DNA of 64,000 bases, from contig NZ_CP069362.1 in NCBI RefSeq assembly GCF_029910535.1, positions 2,356,001-2,420,000 of the forward strand, in the 5' to 3' direction. Below the pieces are notes generated by a model. That model saw only the letters and a program-made list of their open reading frames with translations, made no database searches and was not told where the DNA came from. Shown here piece after piece: positions 52,791 through 62,278 of the stretch (positions within the stretch are counted from its first letter, which is position 1; each line of letters starts with the position of its first letter). The stretch is from Marinitoga aeolica (GTDB lineage Bacteria > Thermotogota > Thermotogae > Petrotogales > Petrotogaceae). Position numbers and translations under genes: made by a program.

Positions 52791-54383
52791 TTAATAAACA
52801 GCTATATATCCATCTGCTCTTTTTTCAGTTCCTGCTACATAACTTTTACCATTTTTAATTATTATTTGACCTCTTCCGAATGGCCCGGAACTTAAAGAAA
52901 TTTTTATGTCGTGGCCTTTTCTTTCTAAATTTTCAGCAACATATGTTGGAAAATCTTTTTCTATTAATATCGTTTTTTTCTCAATCCATTGCCATCTTGG
53001 AGCATCTAACGCAGCTTGAGGATTTAAGTTTTTATCAATCATATTTAATATAACCTGTAAATGTCCCTGTGGTTGCATAAATCCCCCCATTACTCCAAAT
53101 GGTCCAATTGGTTGATTATCTTTAGTGATAAATCCAGGTATAATTGTATGATATGGCTTTTTTCTTGGTTCTAAATAATTTATATGATTTTTATTCAATG
53201 AAAAACTATGTCCTCTATTTTGAAGAGCAATGCCTGTTTCAGGAACTACAATACCAGAACCAAATCCCATATAATTACTTTGGATAAAAGAAACCATATT
53301 TCCCCATTTGTCTGCTGTTGCTAAATAAACAGTGTTAGACGCTGGTATCTTTCCAGGTGTTGGAATTATAGCATTATTAGAAATCAATTTTGCTCTTTCT
53401 TTAGCATAATTTTCTGATAACATTTCTTCTAATTTTACCTTCATTTTAGTTATATCAGTTATATATTCTTTTCCATCTATAAAAGCTAATTTTAAAGCTT
53501 CTATTGATTTATGATAAAATTCATAATCAGAATTTATCTCTAAGTTTTTATAAATGTTCAACGCCATTAAAGTGATTATTCCTTGGACATTTGGTGGTAA
53601 TTCCCATATATCATATCCTTTATAATTTACACTTATTGGTTCTACTAAATTATTTTTAAATTCAGCGAAATCATTATAATTAAAATATCCACCATATTTT
53701 TTAGAAAATTCAATGATCTTTTTAGTTATTGAACCATTATAAAACTCTTCAGCATTAGACTCTGCAATTAATTCTAATGTTTTTGCATGGTAAGGAAGTC
53801 TTACTATTTCTCCAGGTTTAGGCGCATCATCTCCAAATGTTTCAAACCAATATTTAAAAACTTCTCCTTTTAATTTTTCCTTATAAATTTTATTTGCTCT
53901 ATTCCAGTAATAAGAAACTGTTGGTGAAACTGGATACCCTTCTAAAGCATATTTTATAGCTGGTTCAAAAATTTCCCTAAATTCTAAATTCCCAAATTTA
54001 TTCCACAATAAATTCCAACCTGCTGGTGTTCCTGGTACAGTTACTGCCTCCCAACTATGTGGTTTTATTTCATTGATTCTTCTTTTTCTTAATTCTTCAA
54101 GTGATAATTTTTGTGGAGCATATCCGCTTGAATTCATTCCATATAGTTTTCCTTTGTACCAAATAATTGCAAAATTATCTGAACCAATGCCATTAGAAGT
54201 AGGTTCAACAACTGTAAGAACTGCAGCTGTTGCTATCGCAGCATCAATTGCATTACCGCCTTTTTTCAATATTTCTAATCCAGCTTGTGCAGCTAATGGT
54301 TCGCTTGTAGCTACTACCCCATTTTTTGCAAATACACATGTTCTCTTTGAATTAAATGGATATTCCAAAAAATCAAATTCCAT
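52791..54383 (-). CDS. ggt: Gamma-glutamyltransferase family protein
   Basis: A 530-residue Ntn-hydrolase precursor. Landmarks are VVATSEPLAAQAGLEILKKG near the start, EPTSNGIGSDNFAI, NTVYLATADKWGNMVSFIQS with the Thr that would become the new N-terminal nucleophile, and LNRGHSF-like ALQNRGHSFSLN. No signal peptide is evident, unlike secreted GGT, so a cytoplasmic acylase-type role is possible. Neighbouring D-aminopeptidase and racemase genes fit a peptide or amino-acid recycling group. Confidence 0.88.
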   Translation of the reverse strand: MEFDFLEYPFNSKRTCVFAKNGVVATSEPLAAQAGLEILKKGGNAIDAAIATAAVLTVVEPTSNGIGSDNFAIIWYKGKLYGMNSSGYAPQKLSLEELRKRRINEIKPHSWEAVTVPGTPAGWNLLWNKFGNLEFREIFEPAIKYALEGYPVSPTVSYYWNRANKIYKEKLKGEVFKYWFETFGDDAPKPGEIVRLPYHAKTLELIAESNAEEFYNGSITKKIIEFSKKYGGYFNYNDFAEFKNNLVEPISVNYKGYDIWELPPNVQGIITLMALNIYKNLEINSDYEFYHKSIEALKLAFIDGKEYITDITKMKVKLEEMLSENYAKERAKLISNNAIIPTPGKIPASNTVYLATADKWGNMVSFIQSNYMGFGSGIVVPETGIALQNRGHSFSLNKNHINYLEPRKKPYHTIIPGFITKDNQPIGPFGVMGGFMQPQGHLQVILNMIDKNLNPQAALDAPRWQWIEKKTILIEKDFPTYVAENLERKGHDIKISLSSGPFGRGQIIIKNGKSYVAGTEKRADGYIAVY

Positions 54384-54394
54384 AATTTCACCCC

Positions 54395-55138
54395 TTATTT
54401 TGTAAGAGCATTATAAATATAATAAATACCTATAATGATCAACACAATAAATAATACTCTTTGTATCCATTTAGCACCTTTCTTAATTGAAAATGTACTT
54501 CCCAAATATCCACCTGAAATACTTCCTAAAGCCAATACAAAACCAGCTATATAATTAACCTGATCATTTACCGCAAATACTATAAATGCAAATAATGTAT
54601 ATATTAAAACTAAAAATACCTTTATTGCATTTGTTTTTACTAAATCATATCCTTCTAATAATACTAATGCAGACATTAAAAAGAATCCTACACCTGCTTG
54701 TATAAACCCACCATATATACCGATTAAAAAGAATACCACAAAACTTATAATATTGTTCCTTTTTACTTTTCTTTCTTTTGTCCATAAATCAGGTTTTTTT
54801 ACTAAAAAAATACTCATAATAATTAATATAAATCCAACAATACTTTTTAATAATGCTTTATCTATATTAACGACAATATTTGCACCAACCAATGCACCTA
54901 AGGTAGCTGGTATTGCTAAAAATATTGCTCTTTTTAAATCTAAAACATCATTTTTTCTGAATTTGGTAGTTGCTGTAATATTTTGAAAAATTATTCCAAT
55001 CCTATTTGTACCATTTGCTACATCAATAGGTAATCCTAATAAATTTAATACAGGTAATGTTATTAAAGATCCTCCTCCGGCTATAACATTAATAAATCCA
55101 CTAAATAATCCAGCTAAAAATACCAAAATATATAACAT
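54395..55138 (-). CDS. TSUP (TauE/SafE) family permease
   Basis: A 247-residue membrane protein with about seven or eight helices. It begins LFSGFINVIAGGGSLITLPVL and contains GIYGGFIQAGVGFFLMSALVL, the two family signatures. Members export sulfite, sulfoacetate or other organosulfur anions. It lies 11 bases upstream of ggt on the same strand and is probably cotranscribed. A second TSUP gene lies at 58107. Confidence 0.86.
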   Translation of the reverse strand: MLYILVFLAGLFSGFINVIAGGGSLITLPVLNLLGLPIDVANGTNRIGIIFQNITATTKFRKNDVLDLKRAIFLAIPATLGALVGANIVVNIDKALLKSIVGFILIIMSIFLVKKPDLWTKERKVKRNNIISFVVFFLIGIYGGFIQAGVGFFLMSALVLLEGYDLVKTNAIKVFLVLIYTLFAFIVFAVNDQVNYIAGFVLALGSISGGYLGSTFSIKKGAKWIQRVLFIVLIIIGIYYIYNALTK

Positions 55139-55211
55139 ATTATCCCTCCCAAAAATTTGCTAAGCTAATTATTCTTATTATATTGAAATTTACATATTTT
55201 GTCAACAAAAA

Positions 55212-55232
55212 AATTCCCCATTACCGGGGAAT
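55212..55232 (-). terminator. Terminator of the DegV-like gene
   Basis: ATTCCCC and GGGGAAT arms flank a short loop, followed on the minus strand by seven T. The hairpin touches the stop codon of the gene at 55232. Confidence 0.8.
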
Positions 55233-56065
55233 TAAAAGGAGATTATTATACCTTTATTTCCTGCATATGTTGCAAGTGTCGAGCCCATATAATTTATATA
55301 TATTTCTTTAGGTTTATATTTTTCCTGAATTATATTTTTAAAATATTCTGCATCTTCTCTATTATTTACATGAGTTATACCTACTATTTTTTCACGAAAA
55401 TCCACTTTGCTTTTTTCTATTAACTCCAAGACTTTTAAATGAAATTTCTTTCTGCCTCTAACTCTTTCAAGCATTTCTACTGCGCCTTCATTATTATGTA
55501 AAATAATCTTGAAATTTAATATCTTGGCTATTGTACCACGAAATTTACTTAATCTTCCACCTTTTACTATATTTTCAAGTGTATCCAACAATATTAGTAT
55601 AGTAATTTCATCTCTAAGTTTTTTTAGTTCATTAATTATCTCTTCTAGAGAATATCCTTCAGAAGCCATTTCTGCAGCTTTAATAACCTGAACTCCTTCT
55701 CCTGATGAAGCTCCAAGAGTATCAAAAATATGAATTTTATTGTTTTCTCCAATTAAATTTTTGGCCAAATTAGCCGCTTGAACAGTTCCACTTAATTTCG
55801 AAGAAATTGTTAAACACAACACTTCATCCCCATCATTTATAATTTTTTCAAAAGCCTCTCTAAATAACTCTGGAGATGGCTGTGAAGTTTTTGGAAGTTT
55901 CTCAGTACGTAACATTTTATTTTGAAACTCTTCAGCTGAAATTGAAACTCCATCTTGATAACTAACTCCATCAATTTCAACATTTAAAGGAATAACTATA
56001 ATATTATACTTTTCAATTATTTCTTTAGGTAAATCAGCCGCACTGTCAGTTACTATCTTTACCAT
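55232..56065 (-). CDS. DegV family fatty-acid-binding protein
   Basis: A 277-residue protein with the two-domain DegV fold: VKIVTDSAADLPKEI at the N-terminus, TSQPSPELF (fatty-acid head-group loop), LTISSKLSGTVQAAN and GTLGASSGEG-like FDTLGASSGEGVQV. DegV/FakB proteins bind a fatty acid for phosphorylation by FakA. GGAGGAG selects ATG 56065 over ATG 56080. FakA is not in the window. Confidence 0.92.
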   Translation of the reverse strand: MVKIVTDSAADLPKEIIEKYNIIVIPLNVEIDGVSYQDGVSISAEEFQNKMLRTEKLPKTSQPSPELFREAFEKIINDGDEVLCLTISSKLSGTVQAANLAKNLIGENNKIHIFDTLGASSGEGVQVIKAAEMASEGYSLEEIINELKKLRDEITILILLDTLENIVKGGRLSKFRGTIAKILNFKIILHNNEGAVEMLERVRGRKKFHLKVLELIEKSKVDFREKIVGITHVNNREDAEYFKNIIQEKYKPKEIYINYMGSTLATYAGNKGIIISF

Positions 56066-56189
56066 ATTCTCCTCCTGCATGATTAATATTATAGTATATT
56101 ATTGTTAGTTATACCTATTATATCATATTTGTTTGTATAATAAAAAAGTGGTGGTCAATTATTTAGAGATATAAATTTATTATTTATAT

Positions 56190-56218
56190 TTTACTAATTT
56201 GATTATATATTGTATAAT
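56190..56218 (+). promoter_or_regulatory. Promoter of the DppA-like gene
   Basis: TTTACT (56190-56195), 17 bases, TATAAT (56213-56218), about 30 bases before the start codon. Confidence 0.55.
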
Positions 56219-56248
56219 TTAATTACAAATAAATCGGGAGGTGATTAC

Positions 56249-57067
56249 ATGAAAATTTACATATCCTTTGATTTTGAGGGGTTAGCTGGAGTTACTCAAT
56301 GGAGTGATGTTACTAAAGGTAAGGATTTTAAACAGTATTATGCTATGGAACAATTAAAGGCTTTATTAAAACCTTTAAAAGAACATGATATTGTTATTTC
56401 CGATTCTCATGCAATGGGAGATAATATTCTCTGGGAAATATCTAAAGAATTTCCAAATGTTGAATTAATAAGTGGGGGTATTAGAAAATATTATATGATG
56501 TCAGGAATAGATAAATCTTTTGATAGAATGATATTTTTTGGTTACCATTCTGGTGTTGGAGAATTATATTCAACAATGGATCATACCTATTCAAGCTCTT
56601 CTATACACAATATCTGGATAAATGGGAAATATATGAATGAAACTTTGATAAACGCAGCTTTTGGTGGTTTGTTTAATGTACCTTTAGCTATGGTTATTGG
56701 TGATGATAAATTAAAAAAACAATTAAATGGATATTTTAATAATCTAATTTATGTATCAACCAAAGAATCTATAGGTAGATTCTCAGCTAAATTTAAACCT
56801 ATGAAAAAATTATTAGAAGAAATTGAAAATGCTACTCAAGTAATGCTTAATTATAAAAAAGAAGACTTTACAATATTTACTTTTGAAAAGCCAATTGAAA
56901 TGATTGTAGAATTTTCTGATACTTTAAGGGCAGATATGGTGGAATCAATGCCATTAGTAGAAAGAATAGATGGAAGAAAGGTAAAACTGGTTCATGATGA
57001 TTACAAAGTTGTTTTTGAAGGATTATTAGCTATGACTTATATAACAATGGCTGCTAAATATTTATAA
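56249..57067 (+). CDS. dppA: M55 family D-aminopeptidase (DppA-like)
   Basis: A 272-residue zinc peptidase that removes D-amino acids from peptides. The zinc ligands D8 and E10 are in YISFDFEGLAGVT, with further family residues in SDSHAMGDN, FGYHSGVG and DHTYSSSSIHNIWING. GGGAGGTGAT selects ATG 56249. It overlaps the convergent racemase gene by six bases. The context (racemase, gamma-glutamyltransferase) suggests turnover of cell-wall or D-amino-acid peptides. Confidence 0.9.
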   Translation: MKIYISFDFEGLAGVTQWSDVTKGKDFKQYYAMEQLKALLKPLKEHDIVISDSHAMGDNILWEISKEFPNVELISGGIRKYYMMSGIDKSFDRMIFFGYHSGVGELYSTMDHTYSSSSIHNIWINGKYMNETLINAAFGGLFNVPLAMVIGDDKLKKQLNGYFNNLIYVSTKESIGRFSAKFKPMKKLLEEIENATQVMLNYKKEDFTIFTFEKPIEMIVEFSDTLRADMVESMPLVERIDGRKVKLVHDDYKVVFEGLLAMTYITMAAKYL

Positions 57068-58084
57068 ATTATTCAAATAAACTTTTCTTACATAGGGAGA
57101 ATTCATTGAAAGAAGTAATCCTCCGTATGAAAGATTAAAAAAAATTTCATCATTTAAATTATGTTTTTTTTCTGATTCGGTTAAATCAAGAATTATATAA
57201 TCATTATTTATATCAATTATCTTTATTTTTTTATCTGTTGGTATAAAATATTCTTTTTTCATTCCCGGAGTATTAATAATACATACTCCGATTTTTTTTA
57301 TTTTATTATTTAAAATCTTCTTTTTTATTTCAACTAATTCAACAGCAAATTCGCATGTGTTTTGATGCAAATATTCAAACGGCATATCATTAAGACCTAT
57401 TCCCAAAGCAATAGATGCCCCACATCTTAATTGATTTACATCTTTTGGAATATTTATTTCATCAATTAAAGATAGCGTCCCAGAACTTCCTCCGGAAATT
57501 TCTTTTATTTTTATGTTTAAATCCTTCTCTAACCTATTTTTTATATTTATTAATATATTATATTTTTCCTCTGAGGGTATTACTCCACCAAAACATGAAA
57601 AATTTGTTCCTAATCCTTTTAGTTTTATATTTTTTAATTTAATAACATTTTTTACAGTATTATATATTTCATTATAATTTTCAAAGAAAATACCTTCTCT
57701 TAAATCTCCAACATCTATCATTAACATTATTTCATATATTTTATTCCTTATTTTAGCATATTTATTAATCTCAAAAATAGTTTCTAATTCTGAATTCAAA
57801 GAAATGTCCGTATATTTTACTACTTCTTCTATTTCGCTTTTCATAGGTATTCTTATCAACATTTTTTTAATTTTTAAATCATTAAATTTTTTTAAATTCT
57901 TCAATCTAGAATCAGCTAATATATTTATACCACTATCGATAATGCTTTTAATTATATATTTATCTCCAGCAAAAACTTTGGTTACAGCAGCAACCTCACT
58001 ATTTTTCTCTCTACATTTTTCAATTACTTTTTTTGTATTTTCTCTAATTTTTTTCAAATCAATTCTTAAAATAGGAAAATATAT
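57062..58084 (-). CDS. PLP-dependent amino-acid racemase (alanine racemase N-terminal family)
   Basis: A fold-type III PLP enzyme. The PLP lysine is in EVAAVTKVFAGD, followed by ADSRLKNLKK, LMIDVGDLREG, LGTNFSCFGG and EISGGSSGTLSLID, as in the ornithine-racemase-like branch without the C-terminal Alr domain. The conserved opening FPILRIDLKKIRENT lies upstream of TTG 58057, and no ATG, GTG or TTG is available there. GGAGAAGGTG points to ATA 58084 as start. I annotate from 58084. The TSUP gene ends 23 bases upstream. Confidence 0.82.
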   Translation of the reverse strand: MYFPILRIDLKKIRENTKKVIEKCREKNSEVAAVTKVFAGDKYIIKSIIDSGINILADSRLKNLKKFNDLKIKKMLIRIPMKSEIEEVVKYTDISLNSELETIFEINKYAKIRNKIYEIMLMIDVGDLREGIFFENYNEIYNTVKNVIKLKNIKLKGLGTNFSCFGGVIPSEEKYNILINIKNRLEKDLNIKIKEISGGSSGTLSLIDEINIPKDVNQLRCGASIALGIGLNDMPFEYLHQNTCEFAVELVEIKKKILNNKIKKIGVCIINTPGMKKEYFIPTDKKIKIIDINNDYIILDLTESEKKHNLNDEIFFNLSYGGLLLSMNSPYVRKVYLNNL

Positions 58085-58106
58085 AACAGCACCTTCTCCG
58101 AATAAA

Positions 58107-58874
58107 TTAGATTATATCAAATAATATTTTTATAAACAATATGGTTAATACTACTATTATAATAGGTTTTATTATTTTACTCCCTTTTTTTAACGCTAAA
58201 CCCGAACCAATCCAATGTCCTGCTATTCCAAATATTGCAGCTGGTAATCCTATTGAAAATATTACTTTTCCTCCTATTATAAATGCTGTTAATGCACTTA
58301 CATTGGAAGCTAAATTTACAATTTTAGCTGTTCCTGAAGCTTTCACATGATCAATAGATAATATAGATACATAAGCTATTATTAAAAAGGTTCCTGTTCC
58401 AGGTCCAAAGAATCCATCATACGCACCAATAAAAAATCCTATTATCGAAGATAAAACAATTACCTTCATTCTTGAAAAATTAATGCTATTATCTTCTTTA
58501 TGCATACTATTATGTCTAAACAAAATAAATAACGTCGCTATTGGAATCAATATGGCTAACACTATTTTCAATATATTATCTGGAATAAACATTGCAATCC
58601 TTGCTCCCAAAAAAGATCCGATAAAAGAAAATATTGCTGAAAATACTCCTATTTCAAAAATAATAGCTTTTCCATGATTATATCTCAAAACACTTACAAT
58701 AGTTCCTATGGAAGAAGAGAGTTTATTTGTAGCTAAAGCATTATGACTTGGAAGACCTATAAATAAATAGGCCGGCAATGAAATCAATCCACCTCCACCG
58801 GCTATTGAATCAACAAAACCAGCTAAAAATATTAGTGGGAATAATATGAGTTTATCGATTAAATTTATATTCAT
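58107..58874 (-). CDS. TSUP (TauE/SafE) family permease, second copy
   Basis: A 255-residue membrane protein with LAGFVDSIAGGGGLISLPAY and GAYDGFFGPGTGTFLIIAYV, the repeated TSUP signatures. It is only distantly related to the one at 54395. It precedes the racemase gene and follows the DUF1905 gene by one base, so it is in the middle of an operon. The transported anion is unknown. Confidence 0.86.
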   Translation of the reverse strand: MNINLIDKLILFPLIFLAGFVDSIAGGGGLISLPAYLFIGLPSHNALATNKLSSSIGTIVSVLRYNHGKAIIFEIGVFSAIFSFIGSFLGARIAMFIPDNILKIVLAILIPIATLFILFRHNSMHKEDNSINFSRMKVIVLSSIIGFFIGAYDGFFGPGTGTFLIIAYVSILSIDHVKASGTAKIVNLASNVSALTAFIIGGKVIFSIGLPAAIFGIAGHWIGSGLALKKGSKIIKPIIIVVLTILFIKILFDII

Positions 58875-58875
58875 A

Positions 58876-59331
58876 TTAACCCCTCTTTAATTCAGAAATT
58901 ATTTTTTTTAGTCTTTTTAATTTTGTTTCTTCTTTCTTTGCATTTTCAATTAAATTATTATATTCTTTTTTCCTTGAATAAGATAATTTTTCAAAAACTT
59001 CAATTAGATTATTTTCTTTTAATTTGTTTTCTAATAATTTATTTAAAATTATTTTTCTTTCTTCAGTATCTTCGTATAAAGTTATTTCAACTTTATCTCC
59101 AATATCTTTATTAATTTTTTTTCTTATAGCCTTTTGAATACCTAAAATATGACAATCAGTCCCCATTTTTACTAGTGATCCTCTATATTCAACTCCATCA
59201 AAAAAAGCTACAACCTTTATTCTTCCTTTTTTTCCAAACTCTTTTTCCACATCATATGGGAATTCAATATATGCTCCGCCTTTTCCTATTTTAGATTCTT
59301 TTATTTCAGCAATAAAATTATATTTTTTCAT
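58876..59331 (-). CDS. DUF1905/YdeI-like protein
   Basis: A 151-residue protein. Residues 1-90 show the DUF1905 beta barrel (GKGGAYIEFPYDVEKEFGKK, GRIKVVAFFDGVEYRGSL), and the C-terminus is a lysine-rich helix with SYSRKKEYNNLIENAKKEET like the YdeI/OmpD-associated family. Some relatives are named bacteriocin-protection proteins, a label I would not transfer. It overlaps the upstream gene by 14 bases. Confidence 0.8.
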   Translation of the reverse strand: MKKYNFIAEIKESKIGKGGAYIEFPYDVEKEFGKKGRIKVVAFFDGVEYRGSLVKMGTDCHILGIQKAIRKKINKDIGDKVEITLYEDTEERKIILNKLLENKLKENNLIEVFEKLSYSRKKEYNNLIENAKKEETKLKRLKKIISELKRG

Positions 59332-59602
59332 TTTTATCCTCCAACTGTATATTTAATTTCAAATATTTATTAATAAAATTAAATATAATACCAACAAATA
59401 AACCTAATAAAAAACCAAAAATTGAAAATATTAAAGGCATTCCTATTAAAGCAAGAAAAGCTAATAGTGTTCCATAACCAACTGAATTGTGGATTATATC
59501 ATAAATTAATCCACCAAATGAATATAGAATGCCTAAAACCATCCCTATAAAACCTAATACAATAAAATGTATTTTTGAAAAATCAAATATTTTTATTTTC
59601 AT
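59318..59602 (-). CDS. Small membrane protein, unknown
   Basis: A 94-residue protein with two or three hydrophobic segments (IHFIVLGFIGMVLGILYSF, LLAFLALIGMPLIFSIFGFL and GLFVGIIFNFI) and a charged C-terminus. The family is not certain, possibly a DUF3566-like membrane protein. It overlaps both neighbours, indicating an operon with the DUF1905 protein and the 206-residue protein. Confidence 0.72.
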   Translation of the reverse strand: MKIKIFDFSKIHFIVLGFIGMVLGILYSFGGLIYDIIHNSVGYGTLLAFLALIGMPLIFSIFGFLLGLFVGIIFNFINKYLKLNIQLEDKNEKI

Positions 59603-60219
59603 AGTTCTGTTGCCATCATTAAAAATCCAGTAAAGGCTGCATTATCAATATCTAAAGACTTATCTACATATTTTTTCATTTCTAAAATATAATTTCTATA
59701 TTTTTCATAGAAATCATATGTTGGTTTTGGTGAATATTTGATATCTTCTAATTCATAATATTTTATTATTAACTTAGTAGTGTTTGGTTTTACAAATACT
59801 TCTTCCCTAGGACTATAATAATATGGAACTATTGTTAATAATGTCCATTTTGCTAATTTATAACTTCCTAAAATTTCTAAAGTTAAATTAAAACCTAATT
59901 CTTTATCTCCATGAATTAATTGTTTAATTCCTTCAGATAATTGTTTCTTTTCTTCTTCAGTCATAGCTTTAACAGCATCTCTGAATTTAGGTTTTTCAAA
60001 TAATGAAACTAAAGATGCTTTGGAAACAATTTTAATTAAATTATCTGTTACTTTGTTTATATCCTCAAAAGCATCTAAATTAAAAAATTCTAATGCCATA
60101 TTATGCATTTTTTCTGGAATATGTTTTTTTGCTAATTTTAGTAATTCGGGATTTGAAAAACCCCCAGGATAAACACTTAAGAATTTTTTTGATGCTTCTT
60201 CAATCTTATTAATATTCAT
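59599..60219 (-). CDS. Conserved hypothetical protein (206 aa)
   Basis: A mostly helical soluble protein with ASKKFLSVYPGGFSNPELL, FRDAVKAMTEEEKKQLSEG and IVPYYYSPREEVFVKPNTTK. I do not recognise the family with certainty. The last bases overlap the next gene (ATGA). AGGAGG precedes ATG 60219; it is the first gene of the group 60219-57062. Confidence 0.75.
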   Translation of the reverse strand: MNINKIEEASKKFLSVYPGGFSNPELLKLAKKHIPEKMHNMALEFFNLDAFEDINKVTDNLIKIVSKASLVSLFEKPKFRDAVKAMTEEEKKQLSEGIKQLIHGDKELGFNLTLEILGSYKLAKWTLLTIVPYYYSPREEVFVKPNTTKLIIKYYELEDIKYSPKPTYDFYEKYRNYILEMKKYVDKSLDIDNAAFTGFLMMATEL

Positions 60220-60333
60220 TATTCTTCCTCCTTTTTAAATAATAAAATTCTAATTTTTCTTCATTATAATACAGGTTTAAATTTTAATATTTCTAGATAA
60301 TACATATTATTCTCCCATTTAACAATAATAAAA

Positions 60334-61029
60334 TTAATAATAATAAGTATAATAATTTTTTTCTTTATACTTTTTAGCAATATATGCACCAAATATAAAT
60401 CCACCTATATGAGCCCACCAGGCTACTCCTGCACCATAATATGGACCCACTAACGATAATATACCATTAAATATTTGAGATAAAAACCATATTCCAATAA
60501 ATATAAATGAAGGAATATTCACAAATATTGGAATCCATAATAGTAAAAATAATGTTTGAATTTTAGCCAATGGAAACAGGACAAAATAGATACCAATTAC
60601 ACCGGCAATTGCTCCAGATGCTCCAATAGTAACAATAGGCGAATTTAAATTAAAAATATAATGCGTAAAAGATGCAATAAATCCACTCGATAAATATATT
60701 AGTAAAAATTTAAAATGTCCTAATTTATCTTCTACATTATCTCCAAATAACCAAAGAGACCACATATTTCCTAAAATATGCATAAAACTACCATGTAAAA
60801 ACATACTGGTAAATATTGTAAAAATATTTATTCCAATATATCCCATATCCCCATACGCAATAGCCTTCGTCAGTTCTGATGGCATAAAACCATAATATTG
60901 TATAAAAGATTCTCTTAAATGAGAAGGTAAAATCATTTCAAAAACAAATACTATAACATTTATAATTATAAGAGTTATAGTTACTACAGGTTTTTTACTA
61001 CTTGGATTAATATCTCTTAATGGAAACAT
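60334..61029 (-). CDS. Rhomboid family intramembrane serine protease
   Basis: A 231-residue protein with six membrane helices. The catalytic serine is in GASGAIAG and the histidine in AHIGGFIFGAYIA; FLHGSFMHILGNMWSLWLFG is the conserved helix-2 region with the oxyanion asparagine. Substrates are unknown. It begins RDINPSSKKPVVT on the cytoplasmic side, as usual for short bacterial rhomboids. Confidence 0.92.
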   Translation of the reverse strand: MFPLRDINPSSKKPVVTITLIIINVIVFVFEMILPSHLRESFIQYYGFMPSELTKAIAYGDMGYIGINIFTIFTSMFLHGSFMHILGNMWSLWLFGDNVEDKLGHFKFLLIYLSSGFIASFTHYIFNLNSPIVTIGASGAIAGVIGIYFVLFPLAKIQTLFLLLWIPIFVNIPSFIFIGIWFLSQIFNGILSLVGPYYGAGVAWWAHIGGFIFGAYIAKKYKEKNYYTYYY

Positions 61030-61088
61030 ATACTTTCACCACTTTCAAATATTGTTTTTATTATATTATATATTATTATATTATTAAA

Positions 61089-61116
61089 TAAACCCCATCC
61101 AAAAGATGGAGTTTAA
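61089..61116 (-). terminator. Terminator of the RlmD-like gene
   Basis: AAACCCCATC (61090-61099) and GATGGAGTTT (61105-61114) form a stem with one mismatch just after the stop at 61118, with an AT-rich flank. Confidence 0.7.
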
Positions 61117-61117
61117 A

Positions 61118-62266
61118 TTATTTTCTTACAAGTTTCGCTACAGATTCAAGGTGTTTAGTATGTGGGAACATATCAACAAATACGAATTTTTCGATTTCAT
61201 ACATATCTTTTAAATAAATCATATCTCTTGCAAAATTAGCTGGATTACAAGACACATATACTACATTGTCAAATTTATTATCCATAATAAAATTAATGAC
61301 ATTCTTATGTAATCCCGCTCTTGGTGGATCAACTACTATTGTATCTAATTTCTCATCTAATAGTTTTACAATATCTTTTGCATCTCCTAAATAAAATTCA
61401 ACATTATTTGCATTATTATCTTTAGCATTTTCTTTTGCTGCTTCAACAGCTTCTTTTACAATTTCAACTCCAATTACTTTTTCAAGTTTTTTAGCCATTA
61501 ATAATGTTATAGTACCAGCACCACAATATAAATCAAATCCAGTTTTAGCATTTTCATCAATATAATCTAAGACCTTAGAATATAATACTTCAGATCCTAA
61601 TGTATTTGTCTGTAGAAATGAAAATGGGCCTACCTTAAATTTAATTCCTAATATTTCTTCTTCAAAATAATCTTTACCATATAATTTTTTTAACTCATCT
61701 GGTTTAACTACTGTGGATTTAGCATCTGTTATAGTATGATATATACTTACTATTTTTCCTTCTAATTCTAATTTTAAAACTTCATTTACCCATTTTTCTA
61801 CATGAGAATGATAATCTTCTGATGAAGTTGATATATTTAATAATATTTCATTTGTTTTAAATCCTTTTCTCATAACAAGATGTCTTAAATAACCACTATG
61901 TTTCTTATAATTTCTAAATGGCAAATCTTTAAAAAACATTTCTGAAAATTCAATTATTTTCCCAAAATCTTTTGGCGCAATTTTACATGTTTTTGCAGAA
62001 TATACGTCATAAAATTTCCCTTTACCTCTTAATCCTATAGTTAATGGTCCATCTTTCATTTCATTTCCAAAAGAATACTCCATTTTGTTTCTATAATGAT
62101 AAATTTCTGGTGAGCTTAATACACCTTCATAATTTTTTATTTCTATTTGACTATCTTCTAATATTTTAAGAATATTTTCTGTTTTTTCTTTTAATTGAAC
62201 ATCATAGTCTATATCTAAATAAGTACATCCTCCACATTTTCCAAAAACATCACATATATTAGACAT
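61118..62266 (-). CDS. rlmD: 23S rRNA (uracil-5-)-methyltransferase, RlmD/RumA family
   Basis: A 382-residue RNA m5U methyltransferase. The N-terminus has the iron-sulfur cysteines in CDVFGKCGGC, with a fourth in AKTCKIAP; the TRAM domain of RumA is absent, which shortens the protein. The catalytic core shows DLYCGAGTITLLMA, VVDPPRAGLHKNV and the nucleophile in VYVSCNPANFARD. The exact uracil is uncertain because RlmCD-type enzymes modify two sites. Confidence 0.9.
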   Translation of the reverse strand: MSNICDVFGKCGGCTYLDIDYDVQLKEKTENILKILEDSQIEIKNYEGVLSSPEIYHYRNKMEYSFGNEMKDGPLTIGLRGKGKFYDVYSAKTCKIAPKDFGKIIEFSEMFFKDLPFRNYKKHSGYLRHLVMRKGFKTNEILLNISTSSEDYHSHVEKWVNEVLKLELEGKIVSIYHTITDAKSTVVKPDELKKLYGKDYFEEEILGIKFKVGPFSFLQTNTLGSEVLYSKVLDYIDENAKTGFDLYCGAGTITLLMAKKLEKVIGVEIVKEAVEAAKENAKDNNANNVEFYLGDAKDIVKLLDEKLDTIVVDPPRAGLHKNVINFIMDNKFDNVVYVSCNPANFARDMIYLKDMYEIEKFVFVDMFPHTKHLESVAKLVRK

Positions 62267-62278
62267 TAGATACCTCCA

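Noticed and set aside
58876-59331. DUF1905/YdeI protein as a bacteriocin-immunity gene of the RiPP array
   Set aside because: It lies 15 kb away in an unrelated operon, and the family name alone is not evidence.
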